From the NCBI GenBank assembly GCA_003864495.1, contig ML133421.1:2604001-2668000 (forward strand): 64,000 nucleotides of DNA, read 5' to 3'. The stretch's first letter is position 1. Each line of letters starts with the position of its first letter. Shown here in pieces: positions 36,001-49,015 of the stretch. This DNA comes from Nemopilema nomurai (Eukaryota > Cnidaria > Scyphozoa > Rhizostomeae > Rhizostomatidae). The notes beneath the pieces are model-generated. The model had not been told where the DNA came from. It ran no database searches and saw only the letters and a list, made by a program, of their open reading frames with translations. A program made the position numbers and the translations under genes.

Positions 36001-38237
36001 GTCAAGAACTGGGTTCTGCTTTTAAGGAGACCTAATTTGGCGACTTTGAGTTACCGCTGCTTTGAAAATCTTCAAAACATAAGCAATTTTAAAAAATTTT
36101 GTGGCAAATTGTTTGTTTTGCACGTGTGATGTTTAGCACACCTCAAATTACAAAGGCTGATTAACTCTCCATTGCAGCAAATATACATGCAATGATACAC
36201 AATAAACATTTTGTGAAATGAGCAGCCAAGAGAATTTTTAGCAAAAATATTTGTCCAGTCAAACAATTCAAACCTTAGTGTCACTGCCAAAAACTAATTC
36301 TTTGAGATCTTCCAAGCTTGTTGTGATGCTTTCCCTGTATCTCTTCTCGACTTCATTGTGGTTGGTCTTTCTGTCACCCTTCTCCCCCTTCCTTTTAAGG
36401 TTTGCATTGCAATGCTTCTTGCCTATTGGTGTTATTGGTATCTTGTCCATCTCAACAGAACTGGTACTCACAATTTTTATAGGAACTGTAGTCATGACTT
36501 GCTTGGAGGAAGTTGTTATGTATGCTGTTATGGGTTGAGAAGTGGAGGCATCTCTTCCTGTGAATACCACTTGAGGGATCATTACAACCTAGAGCAAATG
36601 AATAAAAAAAGGCTTGCAACCATACAATAATAAATTCGACTAAGCTAAAGGATGTCCTTTAAATAGAAATTTCTTTCCTTGAAAATAAAAGCCTTCAATG
36701 GAAATGAATACTGTCAAAAGAAATAATCATATGCTTAATTATAACCTGGTTTTCTTGTGGAAATAAACACAGAGTGAACCTGCATAAACCCTTTGTATGG
36801 TAGAAGGAAGAAAAGCAAACAGCTTTGTAGAAAAGCTGTCATCAGATTCAACTCTAAACAAATCAGCTCCATTCTGTGTAAATGGTGACTCTGAAATTTC
36901 TGAATATAAATTAGCCAACCTGAGATACAGCTTGCTGAGGAGATTCATTTTTGGCTTCGGTTAAGCTTGATTCAACTTCTTCAAATTGTTGTTTCGCCAA
37001 CTTTATTTCCCTTGAAGCCTTTGCATTGGCCACCTTTTGCTTCTTTGATTTAAGATGCCTCTTTTTTGAACTTGCTAAAGCTTCCTCCACTGACGAAGGA
37101 TGGGCGTCAGGTTCAGAGGTGTTTTGCAAAAGATTCAAAAGCTGGGCTGGTTTTGGATTATTTGTCAAGCCCTTTGCCATCCTTAAGGTTGTATCTGGGA
37201 ATTGACTACTTCCAATGTTAGTTTGATGATAGCTTGAAGGGTTTGCTGGGGCATCACCAACAGAAATTTCAGGGTTCTTAAGTACTGAAGATATCTCTTC
37301 TGAGGGGCTTGCCAAAATATTTGACTGCTGAAGGAAAGAGGTGGCTTCACTTCCATCATTCCCCAGCCCTGATGTGACACTTAATGTTACTGGCAAAGAC
37401 ATCATGGGTGTTGTACTCTCTAGCTGATTTCTATATTCAACAGGGGATAATTCTTCTTTTTTAACATCTTGTGTGAAGTATGGCATGCAAAGTAGCTCAT
37501 CATTATTCTGTGATGTAGGCGAATTCTGCATGCTCAAGCTGGACTCATTGAGATCATCTGACAATGGGCTTTTTGAGCTTGTGAAACTGAATGCATCCTC
37601 AAGAAACTGTTCTGTTTCTTCTGGGGAAAGTTCTGTCAAGCTCTCACTCAAATTCAAGTTGTATGGATACTGTTCATTTTGCATGAAATCTGTAAGAAGT
37701 AAAGAGAATCAGTCAAAGATCACAAATATGTTGCTTTGCTTCCTTTTAACAATAGATACAGAATGATGTGAATTCGTTATTGTTATTTTAACTGTAGCAT
37801 TTGAATTAAACTTAAAAGAAAAATAAGATTTTAGGTTCAAACAAAAACAGCTTCACACATAGATAATAACTTGTGAAAAAAGAACACTTCAAAATTTAGA
37901 GCTATCTGTTTACATACAAAGCTTACACAAAAATTGAGTAGTTTTTGGCATTCGGAAAGGAGGCTTCTATAGGCTTCAAAAGATACTTGTATTATAAACA
38001 TAATGCTAGTAAACTTGATTGCATTAGCTTGGATGACGCCCAGTTCTGCACTCTCAACAAATCTTAGTTGACTGCAAGTTAGGCCGATACATACATTTAA
38101 ACAACAAATAATTACAAACCTCCAATGATTGAATTGAAATCAACATTGTCCATGCCAGAATCGACATTGCTTCCAAAAGACTGACTGGCGTTTTTAAGGC
38201 TGTTATCAAAAGGACTTCCTTGCCAGTTCGGATTCAT
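30091..38237 (-). CDS. SREBF: sterol regulatory element-binding protein (SREBP)
   Basis: Fourteen minus-strand exons: 38120-38237, 36920-37689, 36274-36588, 35644-35755, 34999-35295, 34533-34768, 33823-34096, 33315-33478, 32759-32915, 32149-32404, 31549-31711, 31092-31253, 30575-30694 and 30091-30375. The product is about 1142 residues, the same size as vertebrate SREBPs. It is an ER membrane transcription factor, cut in the Golgi when sterols or certain lipids are low, whose N-terminus enters the nucleus. Seen: an acidic, serine-rich N-terminus (LTELSPEETEQFLEDAF); a bHLH-zipper at about 369-435 with the SREBP-specific tyrosine in EKRYR (Y380); membrane helix 1 at about 513-533; a luminal loop with RSIL (551-554), fitting the site-1 protease RxxL rule; helix 2 at about 569-590, then KGEP; and the long C-terminal SCAP-binding region. 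The start MNPNWQGSPF is the first ATG after the upstream region. The exon 13/14 junction is uncertain: the stronger GTATGT donor at 30585 breaks phase, whereas GTTAGC at 30574 keeps it. Confidence 0.95.
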
Positions 38238-38999
38238 ACTTTTGTTTTCAAAATGTCAATTTTCTTTAGTCGTAGCCTTTGCTTTGGAGTTGAATTTCCA
38301 TTGGACCGTTAGTTTATACGAAAAAGCAGCCTTATAACTTCACATCATTTGATGTCTCTTTCAATCAGCTTCTGCCTGATGAAACAAAGAACTCAATCTT
38401 GGTCAGTCCGACATATGTTTACATCATTCACTTCATATTTGGTTGGCCTAGCCACAATCGTGCGATTTGAGCCGGCGGCTTGTGAACTATGGACAGCGGT
38501 AACACCACAATCGAACCACTGCGCGAACCAAGCGAAGCCGGCTGCGCGCAAATTCAAATGATGCAACAATTTGGAATGAGTCATTTGAATTCGACTGTCA
38601 TTTGACCATCACCAATAAAATATCAATCGGAGATTCTAAGCACTAACTTGCAAAGGTTAAAAGAAGAGATTCATAAATTAAGAACAAATACAGTCACTAT
38701 TCATAAGCTTCTCGCAGCATAGGACTTGCTGAAGGGACAGCAATATGTTTCGAGCCGGGGGAAATTTCACTTCAAAAATCTCTGAAAATCCGGAAAAAAT
38801 CCGCAAATCCTCGAAAATTCTTTGTAAATTCGAAAACCTCCAAGGACCTGAAACATATTCAAATCCCATAAATGTTTCACTAGCTGAATTTTTACACAAT
38901 CTTAATTAAAATTCGGAAGACGTACTAACAACCAACTGACTCAAAAGTGCTATAACCTCACCTTTGCTCAATAAATACTGCACAGATGGAGAAATTTTA

Positions 39000-39415
39000 A
39001 GACAGGGTGCAATCTTTAGGAAATCCTCAAAAATCCGGATATCCCTGTCAATTCTGATAAAAAATCCAAGCATTCCCATGAAGTTTTCCGGGATTTTTGA
39101 AGTCCACAGAATCTCGTACTTTATTTTAGAAATTGAAATGCCCCTCGGGAAAAATTACTTCAAAGAACACCAGGCTTAAAACAATCCTCTGTTTAAAACA
39201 AAAATTAGTGCTGATGAGAGATGCACCAAGATGAGACAAAACCAAACCAAAAAGAGTATGGCTCTGTCGAGGGGCATTTCATTCTTGCAAATAGCGTACG
39301 AGATTTCCTCGAAAACAATAGGATTTCTAGGGATTTTTGATAAAACAATAGGATTTTCTCAAAAGGTGTACAAGACTTTTTTGGAGTGATTTGCCCCTCG
39401 AGCTCTGCTGTCTGA
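39000..39415. repeat. imperfect fold-back repeat
   Basis: ATTGAAATGCCCCTCG near 39134 and CGAGGGGCATTTCAT near 39265 face each other, and similarity continues outward through TCTCGTAC / GTACGAGA and AAAATCC / GGATTTT blocks. A related GGGAAATTTCACTTCAAA block is at 38758. This looks like two inverted copies of one dispersed repeat. Confidence 0.5.
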
Positions 39416-42400
39416 ATCGTATTCACTCTAAACCGAGGAAAGTCACACGTGGGATTCCTCAAGGATCTTGTTTTGGCCCCCTTTTTTCATGGTGCCCTCA
39501 AATGATTTCAAGTGCTTGCTCTTTTCTTGAGTGACTATCAAAACCAACATTGTTGTGTATACTAAATTCTCAAAGAAATCGAATGTGATATGGCAATGTT
39601 ATTTGGGGTATCCTATCTATTTCAAAGCTCGCAACTCTCTGGCACTAATTTAAGATTGTAGTTGTTCATTAATTTAGAATGCAACGATAAAATATAAGTA
39701 TCTGAAACAATCGGGACATTATAACTTACATGATAATGAATAAGCTATGTCCTGCAAACTTTTTTTATCATATAATGAAATAAACTTTTTATCATATAAT
39801 CATAAACATATTTTGTACAATGTTTGTTATTGATTAAGAATCAAGAGATCCTTTGAATTAGAAAACCATGCCTGATTGTGTTGCCCACAGATACACGTCG
39901 ATAGTACTGGCTGCAGCTCTATTGGAGAGGGAAAAGGTTTCGCATCACAACTTTCCACGGGATGGAACTTTGTGGAAAGCTGGGTGGTTCAAATACTGAA
40001 GTAGGTCGTGTCTGATTAAAACAATCTTAACTTAGTTCTAACAACTTGAAAAGTCGATGCAAAAAGAAGGAAGAGTCGATGTCAATTCATCAGCCTGATC
40101 TTATCATACATTTTCGAATAAAAGCGAACAAACATGCTATTCAGAATCTTCATTCGATAACTTTGCGCTAACTCCATCTCGTTTTCCTTATCACCACGTT
40201 CCTCGTCTAATCCTGATGACCTTCATTCACCGCGTTTGCCAATCGTAAACGTGGCTCAAAGTTTTAAGGTACTACGTCCATCCTATAGCTATCACCATAA
40301 ACCAAATCTGCTTCAGAGTTACTTAGTTTTCACAAACTGATCACAGCAGTAAGACATTGTTGCTTACAAATATCAGAGCACTGGACCATGGTTGCGCCCG
40401 GGTAATCGAAGGGCTCATAGAGATCGTCGTATCAACCCGAACACTCCCCTTCGACAGGAATAGAATACACATAAATTTGATAAATTTACGAACGGTGCTG
40501 TCCACGTTTTTTTCAGATCAGTGGTGCTGTCTTGTATTAATCATTGCCAGCCGCAGTTTTTCTTGCGCAGGAGACTACTTCAATAAGGTGTCCTCGCTCC
40601 AAGAAAGCTCAGTTTTTCCCAAGAAACCAGTTGGGTTTTGGTAATATTGTCAGCACAAAATTGGTTATCTGAAACATTTTCTTGTATGAGAGTTGTAAGG
40701 TACAAGGAAAGATTCGTTTGAGCTGTTATGCCATGCCGAACCAAATTCGAGGAGCAACGTCGGTAACGATACCCAGGGCAAGTATACACGGTTTAACAGC
40801 ATGGGGTTCGTTTTACTTTCAAATGACTAAACTTATTTAGACAGAATGCATTCTTGCTTTTATCCAATGCTCGTTCTAAATAACGCAAGGTTTACGACAA
40901 TTTGCTCTGATGTAAGTTAAAGGAGTATATTTTAATTTGTTTTTGTTGGGGCTGAGCTTCATATATAAATGCATTTCAAGTTTAAAAAATGGTTGTTGCA
41001 GAAAACTTATAGCTGAATGTTTACTGGCTGGGAAGCCGATGTGTCATGAAATAATTTGTGTCTATTATAGCGACAATAACGCATCGAAACAACATTGGCG
41101 ATGTTTGAGGAATCAATCTTTATTTCGGAACCATTTTCTAGGAGAAAAGTTACATATATGCTTGGATCAGACAGCTTTCACTTTTCAAAAAGACCCTTCG
41201 ATCATTTCCTCCTCCACCTTGTCCCACCCTCGCAGTCATTTCGGACTTCAAAAGGAGGCAACAAGACAAGGTGCTAGACGAGCAACTTCAATGTGTCATT
41301 ATACAACACAATGCTATAATGAAACTGGAGAAAATCTTCTACTGAATAAAAATGCATATGAACAACTAGTGGCTGCAAATACAAAATGGTCCAGCGATGT
41401 CATATGGAAGATACGGTGTTAATTGTTATTAAATATTAACATGGCATTTAAAAAATTAGATACGCATTGAAAATTCATTACCAATATTTACCAATTAAAT
41501 AAAGTATTCCGAAGGTATAACAAGAAATACTCGAACAGATTAGTGCCCTAGCGACCACGTTCATCAAAAGGAGGCCCATTTGGTATGTCTGAACGAGAGG
41601 CGAGCTCATTAGCTTGGTTGACGAATCTCTACAGAAGTATACTTTTATTCTTTAGCCCACTTTGTAATACATTTGAATATTTAACCATAAACCAGTCTAG
41701 ATGAAAGACTATTTCAAAAATACTGGAGTTAAGTTTACGGGAAGGAATTCTGCATTCACAACGTGCGTAACTTCGAAATTGTCCTCTTTTGGAACGCTTC
41801 CTTCAAACTCTGTTCAAAAGGGCCTTCTTTTGCCAAGAGGATCGGTGACCAAAGGCCAGGCACCTTAGCCAATAAACTTTACAACTACAGCTCTAATGAA
41901 AACAAAATATTATAAAACTAAGTATAAAAGTAAATATATGTCACAATGCGACACAGTGTAGACGATTTGAGATACTCCCAACCTTTTTCCTCAGCGCAAC
42001 GTGTAGGAAAGTCTTGGCATTATCAAGGATTTAGGATGGCGTTCGGGACGCGCGTCTCAAGGTCAAGGCATAAATGGCTGTCTGGGTGTAAGAAGTTATT
42101 TACGGTCACGCGTGCCATATCTATACTGCCTCACCGCTTTATTCATATGCGGCTCAAGCCCGCTTTAGAGGTCGTAACTCCTTCTCAAATCGTCTTTCTC
42201 GTGAGGATGAAAACACAAAGTAGTATAAATATAATTGAGTTACATACAAACATGAAGGTATAAATACTATTAAATAAATCCAAAGTCTGCAAGAATATGA
42301 AATTTAAACCCTAGCTCATTAATCAGAGCCTTTGTATTTCAGCTAAATATACAAAATAACAAATTATTTCCATAAAATTGGACACGTTCATGTGTAAAAC

Positions 42401-43142
42401 CAAATATGTTGGTGTAATAAAAAAGAAAGCTTAGAGCTCAATTATAAATGATTCTACAGTTGCTACTCTATGAAAAGCGACACAAATTCAATACAAACGA
42501 CTCCATATTCATATAAATTGAGTTTTGATGAGACTGCCTTTGCGCACTTATATATTGTTTGCAGGGGCAGACATTAACCATCTATCCATTGCTTCAAGTC
42601 TCCAAAAAGGGGCTTTTCAGCTTGTTCAAAAACTAAAATTCAGGGCTGTCAAGATTAGATTTAGTGAAAGCGGTGGGCAGCCAAAGAGCTCCTTTTTCCA
42701 CTAAAATGGAAACTTATGAAGACCCTGACGCTGACAAAGACCCTTGTGGAGGGAGAGGGGGCAATAACAGCAAGGAACAGTCAGCAGAAGCCTAGAGCCC
42801 GGTAGAAGACAGGCTTAGCCTCATATCAGACTTAGCCTCATATCAGACTTAGCCTCTTTGCAGACTAAAGCGAAGTAACTAGGCAACAACCGTTACCACA
42901 GCTCCGCCAATACTGCTGCTGAAAAAGAAAAAAGCACGCCAGCGCCCTACATTACCGAATACACAAGGCCACGTGGGAACATTTGATCCATTGAAATCGA
43001 CTTCCAATGCGTTTCTGAAGGCTGGCTATTTCGTCTGTTGAACTATGATCGCTCCATTCGGTTTCGATGTCCTAGAAAGCCAATGAGTACGACCATCGTC
43101 AGTCTTCGTTGCCCAATAGAAATCAATCATTTGTGCAAACAC

Positions 43143-43184
43143 AGTTACGACGGCGCAGTTACGACGGCGCAGTTACGACGGCGC
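43143..43184. repeat. 14-bp tandem repeat, 3 copies
   Basis: AGTTACGACGGCGC is repeated exactly at 43143, 43157 and 43171, in a locally CpG-rich patch. Confidence 0.95.
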
Positions 43185-44106
43185 AGTCTCGTAATATCTA
43201 CTCCTATCAGTTTGCCTATGTAGCATAAAACTTTTCTCCCTGAAATAGCAATTGATGAGATTTAGCGTTTAGCCAGGGAAACATCTGTTTCAGAGACAAG
43301 GCATTCGACGAATATTCGCGAGTAGAGACATGAGAGTCTGTCAAGGTTGTCAAAGAAAGGCAAGATAAGAAATGAATGAAGGTTGAAACACGTCCTTTAG
43401 CCGAATCAATTTTTCTCGCCTAGAACGCAGTTGACAAATGAAAAGACTGAGGTACAATTGTTCACAAACTCTTTAAGTAAGTGGGCCAAACGTGGCCCCA
43501 GATAGAGCCTATGGGGAAATTGGTGGTTGAAGAAAGGACCAAACAATACGATGACCAGCTTTAAGGATCTGAATTTACTCTAATTGCAGAATCAAAACTT
43601 GCATAGAACGTTTAACAAGAAAGGGGCTGACTGCCCAAAAATAAAAATAAAAATCGCGTGATAGGCGGAAGTAGGAATAACACCTTCAAGAGGTATCATC
43701 GCCCTCCCAGCTACCAGTTCTCTCCATGAAGTTTAGATTTCCGTCACATTCGACACCACGCGAGGTTGTAAATTGTTTCTGTTGCAGTAGGCTTTAACGA
43801 GGAACTACCTGCTTTTTTAGCATAGCGCAGAGAGGTCAAATCTCTAATGATGCTCTAAGTATAACTAGCATGTCACCAGTGCGTTTGGAGTGCATGGTTT
43901 TTGTCCATTGCATAGTCGGGTCAGGGCCGGTGAAACCTGGGGTCCCCTGTAGAAGAGGGGGGTTTAGGTGCACAAACAGGCCCTTAAAAATGTGTTTCTT
44001 GTATCTGTACCATCTAATATTAAATGCATTGTTAGCAGTGAAAGGAAACTGTTAGTGGACATTAACTGAAAATGAAGACAAAGTGAAAGAATGGGAGAAA
44101 GCATAC

Positions 44107-44314
44107 CAGTTAGCGGTTAGTTGGGCCGTTCTACCAATAAGACTTGCCGTCGGATACCTCAACCAATCGGATGAGTATTGCTGATCGTAATCAGAGCCGG
44201 CCGAGTCTCCAGCCTCGCTCGTGCTTTTCGTCAATGTACTCACAGGGGGCAGAGAAAACGAGCCTGACAACTGAGTGAGTGTTACTGGCTGCGAGTCTCT
44301 CATTGAAGAGGAGG
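44107..44314 (-). CDS. orphan exon candidate
   Basis: A minus-strand stretch with a CCTTATAG acceptor and a GTATGC donor encodes about 69 residues including LTQLSGSFSLPPVSTLTKST and SDYDQQYSSDWLR. It is S/T-rich, free of stops and more protein-like than neighbouring frames. It lies downstream of the PaxB stop and cannot be joined in phase to a PaxB exon. It may belong to an undetected gene or be chance. Confidence 0.25.
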
Positions 44315-45585
44315 CTATAAGGAAAGAACGAAGGAACTGATTAGTGAAAGCAGTTATGGCTGACAAACGAGTTATGTTAGTGAAAGTATTGTTAATAGAA
44401 AAACGATTCTAGAATACAGCAAAAAACAAAGTTAGACTTGTTTTGCGGAGGCTTTCGATGGTCTATTAGAAGAATTGTCAAATAAGGAAAACAAAAATCG
44501 TAAAAACGGATTATTTTAAAAATCTTTATTCCACCTTAATGGAAAACATCAGCGATTAAAAAGTAAATACTCTACTATCGATAAATGCTAATGGACGGTC
44601 CCTACTTCAAAAAATCCAGTAGCCTAGACAGTTCGGAACACTAAAAAGGGTGGAATGGTTTTATAATTAAAATATCTAATTGTTATCCACGTAAGCTTCA
44701 ACTTTGATTGGGCGAGAAAATCCGAGTAATGTTTCACTTATGAGTTTTTCACTTAAAAAACAAGAAATCTCTAGGGCACGCATGCCATTTGTTACTGTAT
44801 GATCTAACAGGCAATCGCCTGTCTTCATTAAAAAGTACAAATAAGTTTAATGAACTCTTTCTTAAATACTTCAAGCGTCATGTTTGTACTGTTTCTTAAG
44901 AGCATATAATTTGGCATGAAAACCCATATGCCAAAGAAACAATAAATGTCATAAGTAACTGTAAAAGTTTGCTTTTAAATAGCAAATGAGCAAAGTGATG
45001 GTTTAAAGCAATTAATATACTATATACACTTAAATACCTTTAAACATCAGTTTAAACAACAATCATTGTTTCAAGTAACCTTACGGACTGACACATTTTG
45101 TGTATAATATCACTATTTCTAGGTTTTTCTAACAAAAAAGGGAATCTTAAAAAGGTTAGCTACAATGATTGGAACAAGCACTTGGTATCTTTTAACTACC
45201 CATAGAAATTATCTGCTCAGGTAGAGCTAGAGATTTCTAATGATCATTGATTCTCCCAAGCATGTTTATCTAACTAAGCACCAGCTTCGAGGTCATTTGC
45301 AAACTAGTTGTTGTGTGAAACTAGTTTATGGTGAATACAGTAACCACTGGCCATTAGGCATATTCATCTAGGTTGAAAGTTAAATTAAATAGAGATGCTT
45401 CTACCAATAAAATGGAAAGCAATTAAAAATGCCTTATAAGATATATTATTCAATTCTTATACAAGAAGTATGCAGAGAGCAACTCCTCATCAAAATTGCA
45501 TTATGTGAAAAAATTCAAATAACAAAATTTAACTGTACACTGAATTACTCACATATTTGACTACACTAAATATCTACAGCAGGAT
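44315..45585. other. AT-rich sequence after PaxB, probable 3' UTR
   Basis: No coding frame of note. TTTATT (AATAAA on the minus strand) at about 44523 could end a PaxB transcript with a 3' UTR of about 1 kb. Confidence 0.35.
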
Positions 45586-48500
45586 TTAAACTTTCAACAG
45601 CTGATCAATATTATTTGTCTTGAAGGAATTTAAAACTTTTACTTTGTCGCTAACAATTGTTCTTATACAGTCTGAAGGGCTTAATAACTTAGTCTTTATG
45701 GTATCAATAGTAGGAGAGTCTGACTTACTTGTAAAAGAAATGTGTGTGGATTCAGTTGCCGGTGTATTTGGAGGTGTCTCGGTCTTGATATTGACAGCTG
45801 CATCTTCACTTTCACTCTCAATCATTTTAGGAGAAGTGCTCTGAGATATTCCGATGGTGAAAATTGGGTTTGGCTGGGGACTTGGGGTCAAAAAGGAAGA
45901 ATTTGAGATAATGTCATATCCATTCTGCTGTGTTGATGGTATGAAAATGCTTTGTATGTTTCCCAGTGTTGAGTCTGCTATAGGCCGTAATTCGGTCAAG
46001 TGGGGTTTGAGTTCGTGAGATGGATAGGCAGCTGATTCTGATTCAACACCAGTTTGTACTGCATAAGAAGATGACATGAATGCAAGACTAGTTGGAGGGA
46101 TTATTGAAGAATTGGTTGGCTGGCGTATTGCTGTCTTTGCTTCCATTTGTGCAACATTTTCATCATCCTTTGATGAGCTTTCTTGTTTTCTCATCTTAGC
46201 CCGTCTGTTAGAGAACCAGACCTGCAGAACAAGGCAAAAGAAAACTTTCAATTATTTTCATAATTTTGAATTCAAGATCAAGATCAATTCCACTTAAAAA
46301 GCCAATACTTCAGGGGCAGATTCTGACACATAAAACTGACGCTTCACATTAGAGAGTTTGAAATTGCTTTTCTCTATTATTCACAACCTTTGTACAGACA
46401 GGATCAGCAAGTAAACTGCAGTATATGACCCTTCACACAAACATCCCAAAGTTTATCAATGTACCAACATCTAGATTTTGCAAATTATGACAAGCTCTTG
46501 ATCAAAAAATGGATGGTGTAGAAAACTGAGTAACCTATGCGCTTACTTGCACTCTTGTTTCTGGTAAGTCTGCTAATTTAGCAATTTCTTCTCGCTTGAC
46601 AGCATCAGGGTAGGCAGTCTCTTCAAATGCTTTTTCAAGTACTTCCAACTGATCTGATGTGAAATTCACCCTGTTTTTACGTGTCTGTCTCTTAGAATTA
46701 GGAATACTTTGGACAACATGAACATTTGAAACTTGAAACTGTGGCTGTCCAAAACCAGACTGCTGTTGTGATTGTTGTATTTGTTGATGCTGCTGAGATT
46801 GCTGCTGCTGTTGTTGCTGCTGTTGTTGTTGTTGTTGGTGCTGCTGTTGGTCTTGCTGCTGAGCAAGTTGGATCTGATGTGCTGCCATTGATTCAACATT
46901 CACAATTTGGACTAAAAGTAACATTGATTCTTAGTTTCCTGTTTACATGCTACATTGTACTGTTAACATGAAGGTAGCTGATGTACATGGTAAAAAGGTA
47001 TAAACAATGTTTAATGCCGTGTCCAAGTTTCAAGCTAATACAGCTTCCAGACATCATCAAATGGTGTTTCAATTGCCATGCACACTCAGTTTTGTGAAAT
47101 ACAGAATTGAATATGTTGACAACAACACAAACATGAACTTACCAGGTAAAAAAGACAATAAGCAGAACAATGAGAATATAAAAGGGAAATTTCTGTTATA
47201 TTAATCAATCAAAGTGGTGTAAAAAGACCACATTGTGTACATATCTCACATAAGTATTCTGAAAATTCTACAGAACATCCACTGCTCTTGCAGGAAAACA
47301 GCTTCCAGTTTTATCAAAACACTTACAATGAAATTGCTCAAGACTCTTCAACTAAGACTCCCGATTTCAATGCTTTCAGCACTCAACAGCTCACTAGTTC
47401 AGCCTTCCTTACAAGAATATTCAAAGCTGTTGTTATAAACAAATAGAGTGGGTCTTCTTGTTTGAGCTTATACAAAACAAAGTGAAACAGATCCTTCGAC
47501 ACAATACAGCTTAGCCTTGTTGAAGATCTGTGAGAAAATTAGTTGGTGAAATAATGTAAATAAAATCTGGTTAATAAAGCAAGCTCACCATCTGGAAAAC
47601 CATTTTGTTGTTCTGATTTGGCCAACTCACGTCGATCAACAGTCTCTGCAACGCTTGCCATGGAAGGAGCTGCTTGCGAGACCATTGGAATCCCTAAAAT
47701 ACCATTTATCGAGTATGGTCCCCCCCTTGGAAACTGTGCAAAGCCACCAGGCAACAAAACTGGAACACCTGATGCTTGTTGCTGTTCAGTCTTGATTTCT
47801 TGCCCAAGTTCATTTTGATTCATCTGTGAGCCATTACTTGAATTTATCTTATTTCTTACAATTCTATTAATTGAACTAACACTAGGAACATTTTCATGAG
47901 AACAAATACTATCTGCAAGCAGCCTGTCTCTGATCTCCCAAGCAAACATGGTTGGGTTTGCCAGTTTGTAGTCAGCAATTTTATTTACAACAAGAGGTGT
48001 TGCAACTTTTGGCTTACTTCCTCCAATGACACCAGGCCGAATGGAGCCAGTCTCATAGTAACGTCCTAGAATTTTACTAACACATCCATGAGACACCCTT
48101 AGTTGCCTTGAAATATCACAAGGCCTAACACCCTGATGTGCAAGTTCAACTATCCTTCTACGAACAGGGTCAGGTAACGGTCTCCCATTGACAAATACTC
48201 CACCCAGCTGGTTGACACCGCCATGCCCTAAAACATAAATTCCAATTAACAACTGGATGTAGCAAAATGGCAAATGTCTTTAAAGGAAGAAATGCCAGCA
48301 GTGACTAGGCTAGAATGTGGGGGGAAAATCCTAAAATTGCTGTTAAGTATTCTCCTACACGGAATTAAGAACGTGATGATTCATAACAGTAGAAAATAAT
48401 AATAGGCTAAAGAACATTTGTTTTCCACAACGGAAAATAATGATACTGCCGAAATTTTACAGACTTGAAAAACTCCTCGCCCGTACACAATCAATAAAGC

Positions 48501-49015
48501 TACATGTCCAATACATCTGTCAGTCAATTTTACGAGCTTGGAATAAGAGAAAATAACGCACTTATAAAAATCAGACCTCCATTGACGGCGGTATTTTTTC
48601 AATACCCGCTGTGTCGCGGTTTGTAACGACCGAAGAGAAACTGAAAACAACAAATCGAGGGACCTACCAACAACCGCCCTGGAACACTTCGACCTTGTTA
48701 GCAACGTTAAATTTGCTAAATAGAGGCTTCATTTCAGCAAAAGGACAGTTGGCTTTTCCCGCGTTTAAACTCCACGCAAGTGTACTTATATTTGCCAACA
48801 GATTATTTGAAGACAGAAGGACAATAAACTAACGACTGTATGTAACTGCTTACTAATTTGGCCTAACTACAAATTCGATTGAATCCGGAGTTACACCTGG
48901 TTATTGACAGAAGGCGCAATGTAAATCAACTCATTTATTATTAAAATATTGAGCAAACTCGGACGTATTGTGAGTAGTAAGTGGAGCGAGAAGTCAATTA
49001 ACCTGCATGTGCCAT
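45586..49015 (-). CDS. PaxB: PaxB transcription factor (Pax2/5/8-like, full homeodomain)
   Basis: Four minus-strand exons: 49003-49015, 47589-48227, 46547-46911 and 45586-46221; every junction keeps phase, giving 550 residues. The tiny first exon encodes MAHAG and joins to [14 protein letters not shown]. Paired domain at about 6-131 with [19 protein letters not shown] and [10 protein letters not shown], closest to Pax2/5/8. The octapeptide YSINGILGI is at 176-184. A glutamine-rich stretch (about 237-270) precedes a complete homeodomain at 294-353, split by an intron between homeodomain positions 46 and 47 and carrying the Pax-type serine at position 50 (VWFSNRRAK). The C-terminal ~195 residues are S/T/P-rich, as in activation regions. 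It is a nuclear DNA-binding developmental regulator; in cnidarians PaxB is linked to sensory-organ development. PaxA and PaxC are less likely because of the octapeptide and the Pax2-like paired domain. Confidence 0.92.
46756..46870 (-). repeat. CAG/CAA repeat encoding poly-glutamine in PaxB
   Basis: On the minus strand mixed CAG and CAA codons encode a run of about 13 Q flanked by Q/H-rich sequence, all in frame and just upstream of the homeodomain. Mixed codons slow slippage, but length may still vary between individuals. Confidence 0.9.

Larger units (their letters stand above)
38238..44106. other. intergenic stretch upstream of SREBP
   Basis: The first few hundred bases should contain the SREBP promoter; a CACCAAT word lies near 38608 but no definite sterol element was seen. 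A family of short AT-rich repeats in opposite orientations lies at 38745-39415. A 161-codon plus frame at 40937-41422 has no domain I recognise. Short repeats occur at 42815-42865 and 43143-43184. No gene is supportable. Confidence 0.45.

Noticed and set aside
40937..41422. 161-codon plus-strand gene
   Set aside because: No domain, no signal of coding composition and no splice partners; probably a chance frame.
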